Assembly: GCA_026018925.1 (NCBI GenBank)
Contig: JAKSZU010000018.1
Span: forward strand, 4,186,920-4,250,919
DNA from: Tupaia tana
Taxonomy: Eukaryota > Chordata > Mammalia > Scandentia > Tupaiidae
DNA length: 64,000 nt
Direction of reading: 5' to 3'
In this document: piece by piece, positions 11,217 to 23,639 of the stretch
Position numbering within the stretch: the stretch's first letter is position 1
Layout: each line of letters begins with the position of its first letter
The notes under the pieces: generated by a model
Databases searched by the model: none
Seen by the model: the letters and a program-made list of their open reading frames with translations, nothing else
Told to the model about the DNA's origin: nothing
Translations under genes and position numbers: made by a program

Positions 11217-11482
11217 AATGCTTGGCGTAATGGCTATGTTGCTGGACTCCTATGCAGTCGACTGTGGTTCAAGACCTGGACCCGGTGGCTTAAATTCACG
11301 CTGGACACATGTGCGAGCGTGTCGAAGATCCCGAGAGAGAATAGAGGAGAAGGGATTGTGGTGTCGCCATCCCCCCTGGGGGGTGATTTCTCGCTTTCTG
11401 TCTCTCTGTCCCTCTCTGTCTTTCTGGTGAACGCACGCACCCTATAGCAACAACCTCTAAAAAAATAAGTAAATAAAAAAAG
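11217..11482 (+). mobile_element. tRNA-derived SINE (A type)
   Basis: Nearly full-length A-type copy lacking the first few bases, with the 'ccccctggggggtgatttctcgctttctgtctctctgt' body and an A-rich tail. Confidence 0.9.
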
Positions 11483-11824
11483 ATGCTGTTGGATCTGGGG
11501 CAGGACGCCGGTGGGCTTTCGTGGGTGTTATCAGTACTGCCTCTCCGGCACGCACACCTTCACAGGGAGTAATGTGCTGGCCACATCTTCCCCTCGAACG
11601 CCCAGCCTCCAGGGCCCAGGCCTAGACTCCAGCCCAGAGACATCAAGGCTGGAATTCGTGAGCCGGGGTTGAGGGCGCCTGGGGAGGGAGCTGCAGGGAG
11701 AAGGCCAGGACCCATGGGGTTTGAGGGGCGGGGCCAGGGCAGGGTGGGGCCACGGAGAAAGCCCTTACAGAGCTCAGCCTAGTGCTCCTGCTCAGAAGCA
11801 GCTGAGAGGGCACCCGGGCTTAAA

Positions 11825-12297
11825 TTCAGTTTCTGGTTTCATTGCGTTGTGGTCAGATCGATGTGGCTTGCACATGTGTCTGCTACATTGTCTTAATTGA
11901 CTGAGTCTTGGTGGCTTTGTTGATTTTTGTAAACATCTCAAAGGCACTAGAAAAGTTAGCGTAAGACAGTCAGCAGTGAGTCCTGCCTCTGCTCATGCCA
12001 ACCTAGGCACAGCCCATGTTCCGATTTATCTGATTACCTGATCTAACATGAGAAGAAGAGGGTTTCAATTCCCACTCTAACCACCTCCCTGTCCATTTTC
12101 CCTCGTGTCTGAATGTTTTTCTTTTCATGTTACGCTGCTCTGTAAGTCACTTGGCTGTATGATGTACCGGCTCCCCAGGCTCGCAGTGCTCAGTGCTGTC
12201 TCTGCTGTGTTAAAAACCTTGACTTTACGCAGTTAGTGCTGCTGTTTTTCCTCCTGGAAAATGCTGCGTGATCTCTGCTCGCTGTTGTTTTCTTTGC
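11825..12297 (-). mobile_element. L1 ORF2 relic
   Basis: AT-richer than its surroundings. Blocks such as 'ggtttcattgcgttgtggtcagatc', 'taaacatctcaaaggcactagaaaag' and 'catgagaagaagagggtttcaattcccactct' resemble the antisense of the L1 ORF2 3' part. Too degraded to encode anything. Confidence 0.5.
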
Positions 12298-12560
12298 TTG
12301 TTTGCTATAGGGCATGTCTCTATCACTGAGAGAGATACAGAGAGAGAGAGCGGTAGGGAGGGAGAAATCGCCCTCCTGGGGTAAGGCTACACTGCAATCC
12401 CTTTTCCTCCATTCTCCTTTTGCAATTTTGGGCACGCGCATGCACACACACACACACACACACACATGTGATTCTCAAGTTAACAGGTCCGGGACTTGAA
12501 CTATGCAATCAGCCATGTGGGATCCAGTGCCTTAATGTCCATGCCACCTGCTAGCCCTCC
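12298..12560 (-). mobile_element. tRNA-derived SINE (B type)
   Basis: Full-length reverse copy with an internal (CA)n run at about 12,442-12,466 expanded from the 'gcatgcacacac' segment. Confidence 0.87.
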
Positions 12561-12971
12561 AGTATCTTTAGCTATCCTGTTTCGTCTTCCACCAAACTCT
12601 GTTCTGCAAGAGAGGGAGCTTGTCTGCCTTCATCACTGCACCCACCCACCTGCTGTTTGTCATGGGAAATGCCGAGCCGAAACACCGAGAGTGCCCCAGG
12701 ACTTACTGAGGGTGGCTCTCGGAAATAGCAGGCCGCTGAAGTTCCTTTCCAATCCGCGAGTGCTGGCTTTGTCATAGACACCATGGCATTGCGTCTCTGT
12801 CGCTGCAGTCGGCACCATCAGGCTGACGTCTGGGCCCTGGCTCCGGCTGCACCTCCGCGCCGTTCACGGCAAGCCTCTATCCGCTGTCTCCTTTGACTGG
12901 CTTTGGAATAAGCATCCCACTGGAAGTGCACTCCGGATCTATCTCACAGCATTTCAGAGCTAGAGACAACG

Positions 12972-13262
12972 GGCCCAGCTGTGGTGGGGCGTGCTAAGAC
13001 ACTGCGCTCTGCAGGGTGGGGCCACACAGTAGGCCCGGGTTTGACTCCTGCTTCCACCTGAAGGCCGGCTGAGGTTGCTTGCACTCTAATTTCTGAGACT
13101 TGGAAGGCTGAGCCATGGGGCTAGCGAGCTCCAGGCTGGCCTGGGCAACGTGGCGAGACCTCACGTAGAGAAGAGCCGGGCTCGGTGGTGTGCACGCGCC
13201 ATCCCGCTGGGAGGCCGAGGCGAGAGGGTCGCCACAGCAAGGCCCTGTCGGGGGTGGGGGGG
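12972..13262 (+). mobile_element. tRNA-7SL-7SL fused SINE
   Basis: A tRNA-like head (12,972-13,062, B box 'gggtttgactcc') is followed by an Alu-like unit ('ctgagacttggaaggctgag...cctgggcaacgtggcgagacct') and a second, shorter Alu-like unit ('gccgggctcggtggtgtgcac...gggaggccgaggcgag'). The same trimeric plan occurs inverted at 23,995-24,277. Resembles the tree-shrew Tu families as I recall them. Confidence 0.8.
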
Positions 13263-13919
13263 ACTTAACAGTCATTGTTGTTTCCTTTGAAAGATTTAAA
13301 GACATTGTGGTTTCAGCCTTTACTGCTGCTCACATTCCGAGTAATTGACCCTCGCCGTATTTAGGGGCCAGCTTTGCTGCTGGGGGCTGTCATCTGTCCC
13401 CGCTGCACCTGCTGTTTCAGTGTCAGCATCCTGGCTGAACTCCGTCACGTGGTTTGGATTCTGTGGTCAGCACCACAGACTTCCAGATTTTCTTCCTCCA
13501 AGAGTTTTGTTTGTTCATTTATTCTTCCTCGGTCTGGAGAAGTCTAGAGCCCACCCTCAAGGAATGTCTTCAGACAAGGCAGGGGCTGGGAAAGCCGGGG
13601 TTCACTGCTCTCGGGGCCGTGGACACACTGGCCTGCAGCGAGGGTGGGCGGGCCGGCCCGAAGCATGTGGCCTTTCTGGAAATGTCTGCTCTGCACACCC
13701 TCACAAGGCGTGTTCCTCAGCTCTGTTCGCTCTCTCCACGAAAGTGGTGTCGTTTCATGACCCAGAAATTACCTCCGGGCAGTGCGCCCTGCTGGGAGGC
13801 CTGGCGCAGTTTTCAGGCACCTGGAATGTCTCTGGTACTAGGCTGCGCACACAGGTTACGAGACTGGCATGGTAGGCGTCCTTTGTGGACAGGCGCAGAG
13901 CACAAAGGCGTACTGTGTA
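13263..13919. other. intergenic, nothing recognised
   Basis: Unique sequence. Long open frames on the plus strand have no recognisable similarity and no splice-bounded structure. Confidence 0.4.
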
Positions 13920-14157
13920 CCGCTGTTTTATTGACAGAGGGCGTGTGTGCTCAGCAGGGGTAGTGCCCCCATGGGGTGCGGTCACACTGCAACCCCTTTT
14001 TCTCCATTTCTTCCTCCCTTCAGGGTGTGAGGCATGCACACACATATGGTTGGCCTGTCTCTTAAACCATCAGGGCAGGATTCAAAGCATGGTTGGCCAC
14101 GTGGGATCCACCTCCCAGTGCTCAGCCTTCGACTGCAGCACTTCGGGGCTGGCCCTG
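13920..14157 (-). mobile_element. tRNA-derived SINE (B type), diverged
   Basis: 'gtgcggtcacactgcaacccctttttctccatttc' and 'ggttggccacgtgggatccacc' identify it in reverse; the tail is lost. Confidence 0.75.
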
Positions 14158-14217
14158 CGCAGCCGCTTTTCAATCCTAGCTTGTAGTTTGATGTTATGGC
14201 TCCTTGCATAAATATTT

Positions 14218-14477
14218 CTGTTTTGTTTTTTTTTTAGTTTGTCTGTAGGGCACATGTGCTTGCCAGAGAGACAGACAGACAGACAGACAGAAGGTAAAGT
14301 GAGGAGTTATCTCCCATGGCGGATGGCCACGCCACAGCCCCGTCTCCATCCTCCCTGGGATTTGGGCCTGCAGGCATGTGTGCTGAGTGTTTCTCAAGCC
14401 TCCAGGTCTGGAACTTGAACCACAGTCTGCCATGTGGGATCCAACTGCCTTAACCAGCAGGCCACCTGGCTAGCCCT
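14218..14477 (-). mobile_element. tRNA-derived SINE (B type)
   Basis: Full-length reverse copy with a (CAGA)n run. It faces a forward copy starting at 14,534, forming an inverted pair 56 bp apart. Confidence 0.88.
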
Positions 14478-14533
14478 CTGTTCTTTTTCTTAATGGCAAT
14501 AATAATGTTATTGATTAAAAAAAAGAAAAACCT

Positions 14534-14833
14534 TGGGACCAGCAGTTAGCATAATGGCTACGTCGCTGGACTCCTACATAGTTGACCGCGGTCCGAATCC
14601 CGGACCCAGCGGCTTAAACACACGCCAGGCACGTGTGCGTGCGTGCCCAAGATCCCCAGAGGAGAACGGAGGAGAAGGGATTGCGGCGTGGCCATCCCCC
14701 GCTGGGGGGTGATTACTCGCTTTCTGTCTCTCTGTCTCTTTCTGGCGAGCGCACGTGCCCTATAGCAAAAACCTCTCAAAGAAAGAAAGAAAAAAAGAAA
14801 GGAAGGAAGGAAGGAAGGAAGGAAGGAAGGAAG
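14534..14833 (+). mobile_element. tRNA-derived SINE (A type) with (GGAA)n tail
   Basis: Full-length, close to the apparent A-type consensus. The tail has evolved from AAAG into about nine GGAA repeats (14,797-14,832). Confidence 0.92.
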
Positions 14834-15043
14834 ACAGACCTAGAACTTTGGGAGGTAGAACCATTTAATTTGCTTAGTCTACAAATAAGTTTCAGCACCT
14901 GCCCGTGGCGCCGGAGACATAGCTGTGCGCATACAGCCCATCCCCGCCCTCTCTGACCGTCTCTCCTAGTGGAGAGAAAGGCCGCATACACACCAGGTGG
15001 AGTCGATGGCAGGCAGTGGGTGTGGGTTAGACCACACTCCCAG

Positions 15044-15283
15044 GGCAGTAGGTGGAGTGGTGGGTAGGGTGCTGGGCTCCCATGTGGCCAACCATGGTTT
15101 GAGTCTTGACTCAGTGGCTTGAAAATCATGCCAGGTGTGCGTGCGTGCCCCAAGTCCCGAGAGGAGACTGGAGGAGAGACTGCGGTGCGGCCATCCCCCT
15201 ACGGGGTGCTTTCTCGCTTTCTGTCTCTGGCAAGCACACACACACTATAGCAAAAACCTCTTAAAAACAAAAACAAAACCCAG
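15044..15283 (+). mobile_element. tRNA-derived SINE (B type)
   Basis: 'ctcccatgtggccaaccatggtttgag', body and 'actatagcaaaaacctcttaaaaa' tail are all present. Confidence 0.87.
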
Positions 15284-15289
15284 CCCTCC

Positions 15290-15695
15290 CAAAAGGCATA
15301 GCCACATCCTAACCCCCTGGGAACGCTGAGGGTGACCTTTTCAGAAAAGGAATCTTTACAGCTGTAATTAAGTTAAGGCTGTCACAGTGAAATCAGCCTG
15401 GAGTAGTGACAGGTGTCCTGATGACACACATAGAGGAGACAGCCGCACTAAGATGGAGGCAGGGACTAGAGTGACATGGGACATCCATGGGACGTCTGGG
15501 CACCGGAAGCTGGAAGCTGGAAGCTGCAGTGAGAGCCCCCTCCCCCCCCCAGTCTCTGGGTGCGTGGCCCCGCCCCAGCAGACACCTGGGTCTCAGACCT
15601 CTGGCCCCCAGAACCAAGAGGAGCTTTCCTTCATCTCAAACCCCTAGGTGGGGGCCATTGGTTGCAGCAGCCCAGGAGGCCAGCGAGTGACCCCA
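15290..15695 (+). mobile_element. ancient interspersed repeat, LTR-like (MLT/MST-like?)
   Basis: 'agccacatcctaaccccctgggaacg...gtgaccttttcagaaaaggaatctttacagctgtaattaagttaag' matches a common mammalian repeat that usually begins near 'tatgttgaagtcctaaccccc'. The family name is uncertain. Related copies lie at 26,462-26,930 and, reversed, at 22,630-23,130. Confidence 0.6.
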
Positions 15696-16368
15696 GACAG
15701 GATGGGAGTGACCGTCTCAGCGCCTCGGTAGAGGTGGCCTTTGAGCTGAGACCTGTGTGAGGGAGAAACACCGTCTGGGCAAGGACGCAGGGAAGGGGAA
15801 AGGACAGGAGTCCCGGGAGGAGGAATGCGCTCAGTGCCAGGACAGCGCCGCCTCCTGTTGGCCAAGTCAGGCATTTGCATGGCGGTCGCATTCACGCTTT
15901 TCCAGTTCACGGACAGAGCCTGCTCAGAACCTCACGTGACCCTACCACCACCACCACCACTGTCTCTTCCAGAAGCCACTGTTGCTGCGGAGGGGCCCGA
16001 GGGTGGCCGAGTGGTGGGCAGGCACTCACCAGTCCTGCAGCTGCAGGGGTCGCTGGACTCCCGGGGCTCACCTCCACGGGGGAGAGGTTCAGGCCTGCAG
16101 ACGTGCCTGGGGACTGGCCTGACCCAGGTAGGGGTGTGACTGCATAGCACAGCTGCCTCTGCCGCCTCCCCTCCACCCCCGCAGCACACGTGTTCTTTGG
16201 CCACTACCACAGGTGACAGGCCGTGTTCCCTCGGCTGCTGGAGCCTGGGAAACGCCTCGTGGCTCTTAGGTAGCCTCAGTCGTTCGTCCCTAGCAGGAGA
16301 ACCTGTCTTCCAAAGGGGTTCCGTAAGAGAGCCAAATGAGCCTGTAGGGTGGGCAGCAGGGAGTTATG

Positions 16369-16381
16369 GAACCTTCTAGAA
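16369..16381 (+). promoter_or_regulatory. heat-shock-element-like motif
   Basis: Contiguous GAAnnTTCnnGAA (GAACCTTCTAGAA). No gene is nearby; may be chance. Confidence 0.25.
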
Positions 16382-16569
16382 GGTGGTGTGGTGAAGAAGA
16401 TCTCCCGAAGAGCAGAGAAAAGAGAGATTAGGAGGTGGAAAGAACAAGACTTGGACAGTGAAGAGCCAAGCTCAGGTTCCCAAACTTCGCTTCTCTAAGT
16501 TCTCCTCACAGCTACTCCCCGGGCCAGTGAGTGGCCGTCCGGCAGGATGGTGTGTGCCGAGCATGGCTT

Positions 16570-16795
16570 TCCTGGCTTTGTTTTTGCCGGAGAGCGCATG
16601 TCCTCCCCAGAGAGGCCGAGAGGAGAGAGCATCGAGTGGGGCAAGCGCGTCCTCCATTCCCCTTTCTGCTGAAACGTGGGGCACACACGCACCTGCCTGG
16701 CACGGTTCCCACACCAGCAGCTCTGGGCCTTGAACTCCGCAGCTGGCCATGTGGGGTCCGGTCACCTTAACCACCACACCACGAGGCTAGCCCTA
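16570..16795 (-). mobile_element. tRNA-derived SINE (B type), diverged
   Basis: 'gaactccgcagctggccatgtggggtccggtcaccttaaccaccacaccacgaggctagccc' is the reverse head; the body is shortened. Confidence 0.8.
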
Positions 16796-18175
16796 AATGT
16801 AAGATCTCTGTTGCTGTTTGCTACAATATAAAGCCCACAGCTCCCGGTGACTCCCTCTGAAAGGTCTATGGCCCCAGGGTTCCCGCTCAGCGGGGTTCGA
16901 GGGATAAGGGAGACCTCTCAAGTAGCCTTTAGCAGTGACCGGCTTTCTCCCAGCTGGGGGCCTTCTGTCCCAGGCTCAGTTCCCTATGGTCAGAAGTACA
17001 AATGGCCCGGAATCCCCTCTAGCAAGGACACAGAGCCATGGGGGCTTCCTCTCCTGATCCCGCTTCGACTCCCCCATGGTAGGTTCTCAGTGACCCTGTG
17101 AGACTTGGGCACGTCCCTCCCCATGTAAGCCCCCATGGCTCCCTGAAACGGAAGCTGTTGCCCACCTCCTGCTCCCCTTCAAAGGAAGCTTGCCTACTAC
17201 TGCTTGCGGGGTTCGGCCTTGGCCTGGGCCAGGAATATCAGTGATGGCCCCACGGCCTGGACCCCCAGGGCTGCCCAGAGCTAAGGGTACAGCCCTGGCT
17301 GCCTCCAGCTCCTGCTCTGTGCCATCCCAGGGACCCTCCCAGGGGGACCCGGTGCAGGTGCCATGGTGCCACCTGCTGTGAGAGCAGCCCCCCCCCCCCT
17401 TGAGTCTTCCCTTCCGGTCTCATTTCCCCACACCGTGACAGTTGCTTAGGGCACCTGGGAACCCGGGATCTCGGAGAGCCTGCACCAGGACGCTTGCCTT
17501 CCTCTTAGTGATCAATAGCCAGAGAGACAAACCCACGCGGGCCTTCAGTCTCAGAGTAGAGAGTAGTGGCTTCGGGGGGAGGGGGGTGAGGGGGTGTTGG
17601 ACGACACAAATCCTGGCGACCTGTTGCCTGGACCGAGTGTCGCCAGCGATCAGTGCTGCACGCTCCACAGTGGCTAGGAGGGAGGATTTTGATGTCCCGC
17701 CACGGGGAAGGATACTGCAGGAGGCGGGGGTGTGCTGAGCACGCCACCCATCCTTCCATCCACCCATCCGTGCCTGTGAACGGCAAACTGTCCCACACGC
17801 ACGGACGATGACAATGTCAGACTACTTATTCTGACCCACAGAGCCCCACATCATCTGGCCTCATCGGTCAGCGCGTTCCTCCTGCTCCCTCCGGCAGGCC
17901 CCCCACCGCTGCCACACCCCAGCCCTCTGCTCCGTAGGTCCTCCGTAGGCTGCGCTCCCCAGCTGTTCCCGGGGCCCAGCCCTCCCCTCGTCAGGCCTAG
18001 GCCAAGTGCCTCTCCCAGCAGAAACCTTCCCGAGCCCCCAGCTCAGTCACGCCTGCTGCCACTGCAGGCGCCCTTTCTCAGTAATTCAGAGTGGCACTTT
18101 CTGTGTACCCATATGTTCCCAGACTTTGTATACTAGGTCGGCTCTGCTACGGTAAAAAGTCCTGTTAAAGCAAAG
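16796..18175. other. intergenic, nothing recognised
   Basis: GC-rich unique sequence with a poly-C run near 17,388-17,399. No exon-like structure or repeat family identified. Confidence 0.4.
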
Positions 18176-18427
18176 CCGCTGAGGGTCAGTGGGTAGCGTG
18201 GAGGTTAAGGCCTCTGGGTCCCACATGGCTGGCAGCACGGTTCAAGTCCTAGCCCCAGTGGCTTGAAAAACACACCAGGCAAGTGTGTATGCATGCACGA
18301 AATTCCGAGAGGAGAACGGGGAAGAAGGATCGCGGCATGGCTGTGCCCCGCAGAGGGTGCTTTGTCATTTTCCCTCTCTCTGTCGAGCACACACGCACTA
18401 CAGCAAAAAATAAACAATAACAACGAA
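18176..18427 (+). mobile_element. tRNA-derived SINE (B type)
   Basis: 'gtgggtagcgtggaggttaaggcctctgggtcccacatgg' head, full body and A-rich tail. Confidence 0.85.
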
Positions 18428-19097
18428 AACGTGGGCGGAAGATGAATGAGAAATGGGCTGTTCGGAAGGTCTCTCCATCACGCCTCCCCTCAGCCGTACC
18501 CGTTACGAAGGAAAACAGCCCGGCAGACAGCAGCTTCCCACTAGGGGTGGGAGGGCACGTGTGCCCTGCAGGGGACGTTCCGAGGGCTGTGTCGCCCCAG
18601 GGTGTTCTTGCCACAGACCTTCCCCGACCGTCCACATGAGGAGCCATCACGTGTAGGACATCTAGCGAAGAATCGGCTCCTGTTATTCAAAAACGCCATT
18701 GTCAGGAAAGCCAAGGAAGGCCGTGGAATGTTCTCGATGAAAGAAAACTGAAGAGCTGTCACAGTTGAATGTGACTTGTCTCCCAGATCAGACTCCTGAC
18801 CAGGAGAACGCCCTTTTCTTGCTGAGAAGGACGTCAGTGAGCGGCTGGAGGCCTGGAGGCCTTGACGGGGCTGGAGCTGGCGGCACGGCGTGGATGCTGC
18901 TCGTGCATTCTGGCAACAGTTACGGAGGAGGAGGCCCCGGCTTGTTTCTAATGCACCTGACGTTTCCAGCGGTGATGAAGGAGCGAGGGGGAGGGGAAGG
19001 GAGGTACAGACCTGGGGCTCCCGGGAAAAACACGCGTGCGTCTCACAGGGCTGCACGCTGGACGATGGTGCTCATGTGACGTTCTTTTTTAAAAGAA

Positions 19098-19257
19098 CGA
19101 TTTAAAATTTTTTTTTTCAATTTGCCACAGAACGCGAGTGCATACCAGAGAGAGACAGAGAGAAAGAGATAGTGAACGTGAGAAAGCAACCCACCGGGTC
19201 TGGATTTGAACCATGGGGGAGTCCAGGGCCTTAATCAGTATGCCACCTGCTGGCCCC
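19098..19257 (-). mobile_element. short SINE with internal deletion
   Basis: Poly-T, 'ccagagagagacagag', then directly 'gtctggatttgaaccatggggga...ccacctgctggccc'. The central 80-90 bp present in other copies are missing. A similar short form lies at 62,395-62,606. Confidence 0.75.
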
Positions 19258-19287
19258 ATGATATGACATTCTCACAGATGACACAGG

Positions 19288-19562
19288 TAGGGACCAGCAG
19301 TTGGCATAATGGCTATGTCGCTGGATTCCCATGTAGTCGACTGCAGTTTGAGTACCGGACCCGGTGGCTTAAACTCACGCCGGGCGCATGTGCATGCGTG
19401 CCCAAGATCCCGAGAGGAGAACGGAGGAGAAGGGATTGCGGCATGGCCATCCCCCCTGGGGGGTGATTTCTCGCTTTCTGTCTCTCTGTCTCTCTGTCTT
19501 TCTTGCGAGCGCACGCGCCCTATAGCAAAAAACCTCTCAAAACAAACAAACAAACAAAAAAC
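19288..19562 (+). mobile_element. tRNA-derived SINE (A type), near consensus
   Basis: The least damaged A-type copy with a (CAAA)n tail; a short direct repeat 'cacaggt' on both sides may be its target-site duplication. Confidence 0.92.
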
Positions 19563-22357
19563 AAGGCACAGGTTTGGAGATGGAGCACAGCACGGGGATG
19601 CCGAGTTGGGACCGTGTGGGTGTGACTATAAGGGGCGGCATGGGGCGCCTTGTGTGTGGTGGGCAGTTCTCTATCCTGGCGGCAGTGGCGGGGGCGAGAG
19701 TGGCTGTGACAGCATGCAGCACTATGGCAGGGCCAGTTCCCTGGGCAGCCCCGACAGCCAGTAAGATGCAGCCACCGGGGCGGGGGACGCCGAGGGAGGG
19801 CACCAGGCCTGTCCTCTGACCGTTGCTTCTTCTGGCTCTGTGATTGTTTCAAAATGGAAGTTCAAGCCAAGCCAGCGGCCAGCTCCCCTGTCACTCTCCC
19901 TGCCATTCTCTGCTTTATTCTCCTCCCACGCTTTGCTTTCTGCTGATTTCACCTGCTCACTTTAGTTTACTGCCTGCCTCCGACACCGCAGGACTGTCAG
20001 CTCTGCGGGGCGAGGGGCGCTCGGTCCTGCAGGTTTCTGTCCTCTCCCTGGCCCTGGATGAGGCCCAGCCACGGCAGGAGCTGTGGCAGCTTGGTGAGCC
20101 AGTAGGGGCGCCACGTCTAGAAGCGGGGAGCTCCTTGGTCACTGTGGACAGAGCGGACCGAGCCCAGGGACAGCACCCTGCTCGAGCCCCAGCAAGGCCC
20201 TCTGGGAAGATGGGCTCCCAGGGTGGGCTGCTGCCCAGGCGGAGGGCTTCCTCCTTGTGTTCGGTCTCACTGTCACTCTTACCTGCCTGGACACAAAGAG
20301 ACTTTTGATGGAGAGTTTGGGCGGGGAAGGCAGGCCCGGAACCCGTTTAACCAGTAGCAGAGCAGGCTCCTTCCTTCAACAGCTGTTTAGGGAGAGTCGG
20401 AGCCAGGGTAGAGGGGCAGAGGGGCGCGGTGGTGACGTGGGTGCTGACGTGGGTGGTGCCAAGTCCAGCCGGGCTCAGACTGCACTTCGCCAGTACCACC
20501 ATTTCCCCGAGGACAAGGACGTTGCGGCAGGGTGTGGGGGCTCCAGCCAGGTCCCCGCAGACCCTTCCCCTGCTATGTGGCCCTCCCCCGGGTTTGTGAC
20601 TCCCCCTCTAGCGCCAGCACCTGCAGACCAAGGCCAGACAGGGCTCCTGGGGGCTTTGCCTGGAAGTGCAAGGGGACGGTGTCTGGCAATGTCCTTGCCC
20701 GGGGACAGCCCTCGAACAGCAGGTGGCTGGTGCGGGAAGGCTGGAGAGCCCAGCTCCCTGCCTCCGAGGCATAGCTCAGGGCGGGACTCCCCTGGGGGCC
20801 TCCCTGTGGGGCCTCCCTGTGGGGCCAGGCTGAGCCTGGGAGGTGGCCTGAAAGTGCCTCTGTCCCCACTCCATTTCCTCCACCCCCTTGCCAATCTGCT
20901 GCGGGCACTTCCTGAATGACTCACTTGCACAAGAGTCTCTGTCTTAGCACCTGTCTCTAGGGAGCCTGACACAGAACCTGAGGCACAGTGTGGTCGAGCA
21001 ACTGGGCCATGGCCACACAGCTAAGAGAAGAGAGGCAGGTTAGCTTCCGGGATCCTGAAGGTGCTGCATGGCCACCCCCCACAGCCCACCCACCTGCCGT
21101 CGGCCTCCCCACAGCCTGAGCGGACCGTGCCCGACGGCCAGTACCCAGAAAGGCTGGGGCGAGGGACGGATGAGGGGCATGTGGTCCAGGTCTCTCCTTG
21201 GAAGTACTCGGCCGCTTGGGAGGCAGAGTACCTCGTCCCTGGGAAGCTCCGGGACCAGTGGTGGCTGTGCGCACCCGTGTGCTCTGGGCCGGGAGCTGGA
21301 GACAGACGCCCCAGGCAGAGGCCCTGCTCCCGACCAACTCTCAGTCCAGAGGAGGGAGAGCAAAGCCAGTGGCACGTGTGACAATGTCCCTGTGTGCAGG
21401 CCTGTGGGGACACACAGGGGATGTGTTTGTCTCTCTGGGAGGCTCAGGGAAAGACTTCTAAAGAGGTGAGGCGGGCTGTCTAGAGAGCACAGAGGAGTCC
21501 GGGCAGGGGCAAGGTGGAGACGCAGGTCCAGGGAAGGGGTGACTGCAGAGTGGCTGAGGCTCTGGGTCAGGTGCAAAGAAGACGAGAGAGCCCGTGAAGC
21601 TGGCTCCTGGCTGGCTCTGCAGGTCACCTCTTGGACGTGGCCCAGGAGGACCTCCTGTCATGCCTTCCCATGGAAAAGCACCCAAGCTCCAGCTAGACCC
21701 CTTCCCCAGAGCTCTGGGACCTCGGGCCATAGCTTACCCTCTGAGCGGAGGCCTCTCATCTCTAAATGCTCCTCAGCATGAATGCGGCCCACTCCTGGCC
21801 TGCCCTGACCACTGGGCCTGCTCCTGCGATGACCCTCAGGCGGGGACTTGCAGGTGATTTCAGGAAGCCACCTTGAGCACAGGAGGCGAGAGACCCTGGA
21901 CGACTGTGGCACCACAGTCCACGCGTGCACACGCAGAACATCGCACACCCCAATTGCACACTCCCATTCCACTTGCTGACAAGCCTCCTCTGCCGCTCCT
22001 CTCCACACTAAGTCGTTCGTCCGCAGAGCTGCCTTCTGTCTGTGCTGATCCCTGCGTCCCAGCGCCCTCTCTCCCACGAGGGACCCAAAGCAACTGCCCG
22101 TCCTCTGCAGCTGCAGGGGGAGGTCCCACTGTGCGCCTGACGTCCTTGTCACTGCACTGCTGCTCCTGCTCGCTGTGAAAGAAAGCAGACACACAGAACC
22201 CCAGCAAGCCAAAGGCAGCCTACCAAGTTATCCGGGGGACCCACCGCGGACAGAAAGTGGGGCTTGCTTCCCCCCAGGATGACCGCGTCCTGCCTGGGCA
22301 CTCGAGCTTAACTGTAACCATTTTCCTAAACTGTTATGTCCTTGCTCTTTCTTTTCC
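19563..22357. other. intergenic, mostly unique
   Basis: No gene recognised. A MIR fragment lies at about 20,970-21,070, plus strand ('cctgaggcacag...ggccacacagctaag'). The remainder is GC-rich with no recognisable family. Confidence 0.45.
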
Positions 22358-22606
22358 TTTTTTTATTTTATTTTATTTAATTTTATTTTTATTTTTTGCT
22401 TTAGGGTGCATGTGTTTGCTGGAGAGACAGAGAGCGAGAAATCGCCCCCGGGGGACGGCCAGCTGCTGTCCCTTCTCCACTCTGCTCTTGGGGTTTTGGG
22501 CACGCACACGCGCCCGGCATGTTTCAAACGGCTGGGTCTGGGACTAGAACCATGGCCGCCCACGTGGGAATCCAGCGTCTCAACCACCGTGCCACCTACC
22601 GGCCCC
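22358..22606 (-). mobile_element. tRNA-derived SINE (A/B intermediate)
   Basis: Reverse full-length copy with a long (TTTTA)-type tail; head 'cacgtgggaatccagcgtctcaaccaccgtgccacc'. Confidence 0.88.
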
Positions 22607-22629
22607 CTTCGTTGTTTCTTTAGCCTATG

Positions 22630-23130
22630 CTGTCCCTGCTGCTTTAGCTTGCTGTCGCTGTCACACCAGATGTTCACTGATTTCCTGGCTTAAAACAACA
22701 CAAACTGATTCTCTTACAGCTTGGGAGGTCAGGTGGTCTCACCCGACAAAACCAAGGTGCGAGGTGTGGGCGGGGCTGAGTTAGCTGCAGGCTGGGGGGG
22801 GGGGGGGTCGCCCATGCTTGCCTTGTCCAGCGGCCAGAGGCCACCTGCATTCCTCAGCTCCTTCCCCTCCCTTTGTCTTCGAAGCCAGCGACATCTTCCA
22901 GTCCCTCCCTCTCGCCTTGGCTTCCATGGCACATCTCCACCTCTGGCGCCGACACTCCTGCCCCCCTTTACCGGTGATCGGTCACATCGCTCCCACGGGC
23001 AATCCAGGCTCGCCCGCCCACCTCAAGACCCTTCCGTCAGTCACCAAGTCCTTTGTGACCCAAATCCCTTTTGCCACGGAGGGAACGCAGTTCCAGGTTG
23101 CAGGGACTAGCATGTGGACTTCTCGCGGGC
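22630..23130 (-). mobile_element. ancient interspersed repeat, same family as 15,290
   Basis: 'ttaaaacaacacaaactgattctcttacagcttgggaggtcagg' is the reverse 3' part and 'gtcaccaagtcctttgtgacccaaatc' the reverse 5' part of the family. Contains a poly-G run of about 14 at 22,794-22,807. Family assignment tentative. Confidence 0.55.
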
Positions 23131-23409
23131 ACCGCTGCTCCCGACACGCTGTCCTCCCTCGCAGCCCCGGCCTGGGCTCCCGGCTGCACACCCCGAGTTC
23201 TGCTCGTTCCGTGGTTCTCGGCGTCTCCTGCACGTTGGCGGTGGGGCCAGAGGTCTGACCAGGCTCGGGTCCAGTGGCTTTGGTCCTACCCCCACTGGAG
23301 CCCTGTGTCTGGGGCCTCATTTGTCGTGATGTTAGTCCCTGTGACACTCAGTGTCCAGATCCACTCTTCACTGGAGGTCACAGACCTGAGACATCCCATC
23401 CTTTGCTCC

Positions 23410-23624
23410 TTCCTTCTAATTGCTGAGCGGGTGTGCACTCACCAGAGAGAGAGAAGGAGAAAGCACCCCCTCCGCTTCACGGTTACACCAAAATCCTTTC
23501 TCCTCCCTTTCTCCATCCTGGCACACATGCATAGCATGTTTCCAAGCTGCCAAGGCTGGGATTTGAACTGTGCAGTCAGCCGTGTGGGATCAGGCTCCCT
23601 TAACCCCTAGGCTACTAGGCTATC
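23410..23624 (-). mobile_element. tRNA-derived SINE (B type), diverged
   Basis: 'cggttacaccaaaatcctttctcc' and 'gaactgtgcagtcagccgtgtgggatcaggctcccttaacc' mark a reversed copy. Confidence 0.8.
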
Positions 23625-23639
23625 CTAAAATCATACTTT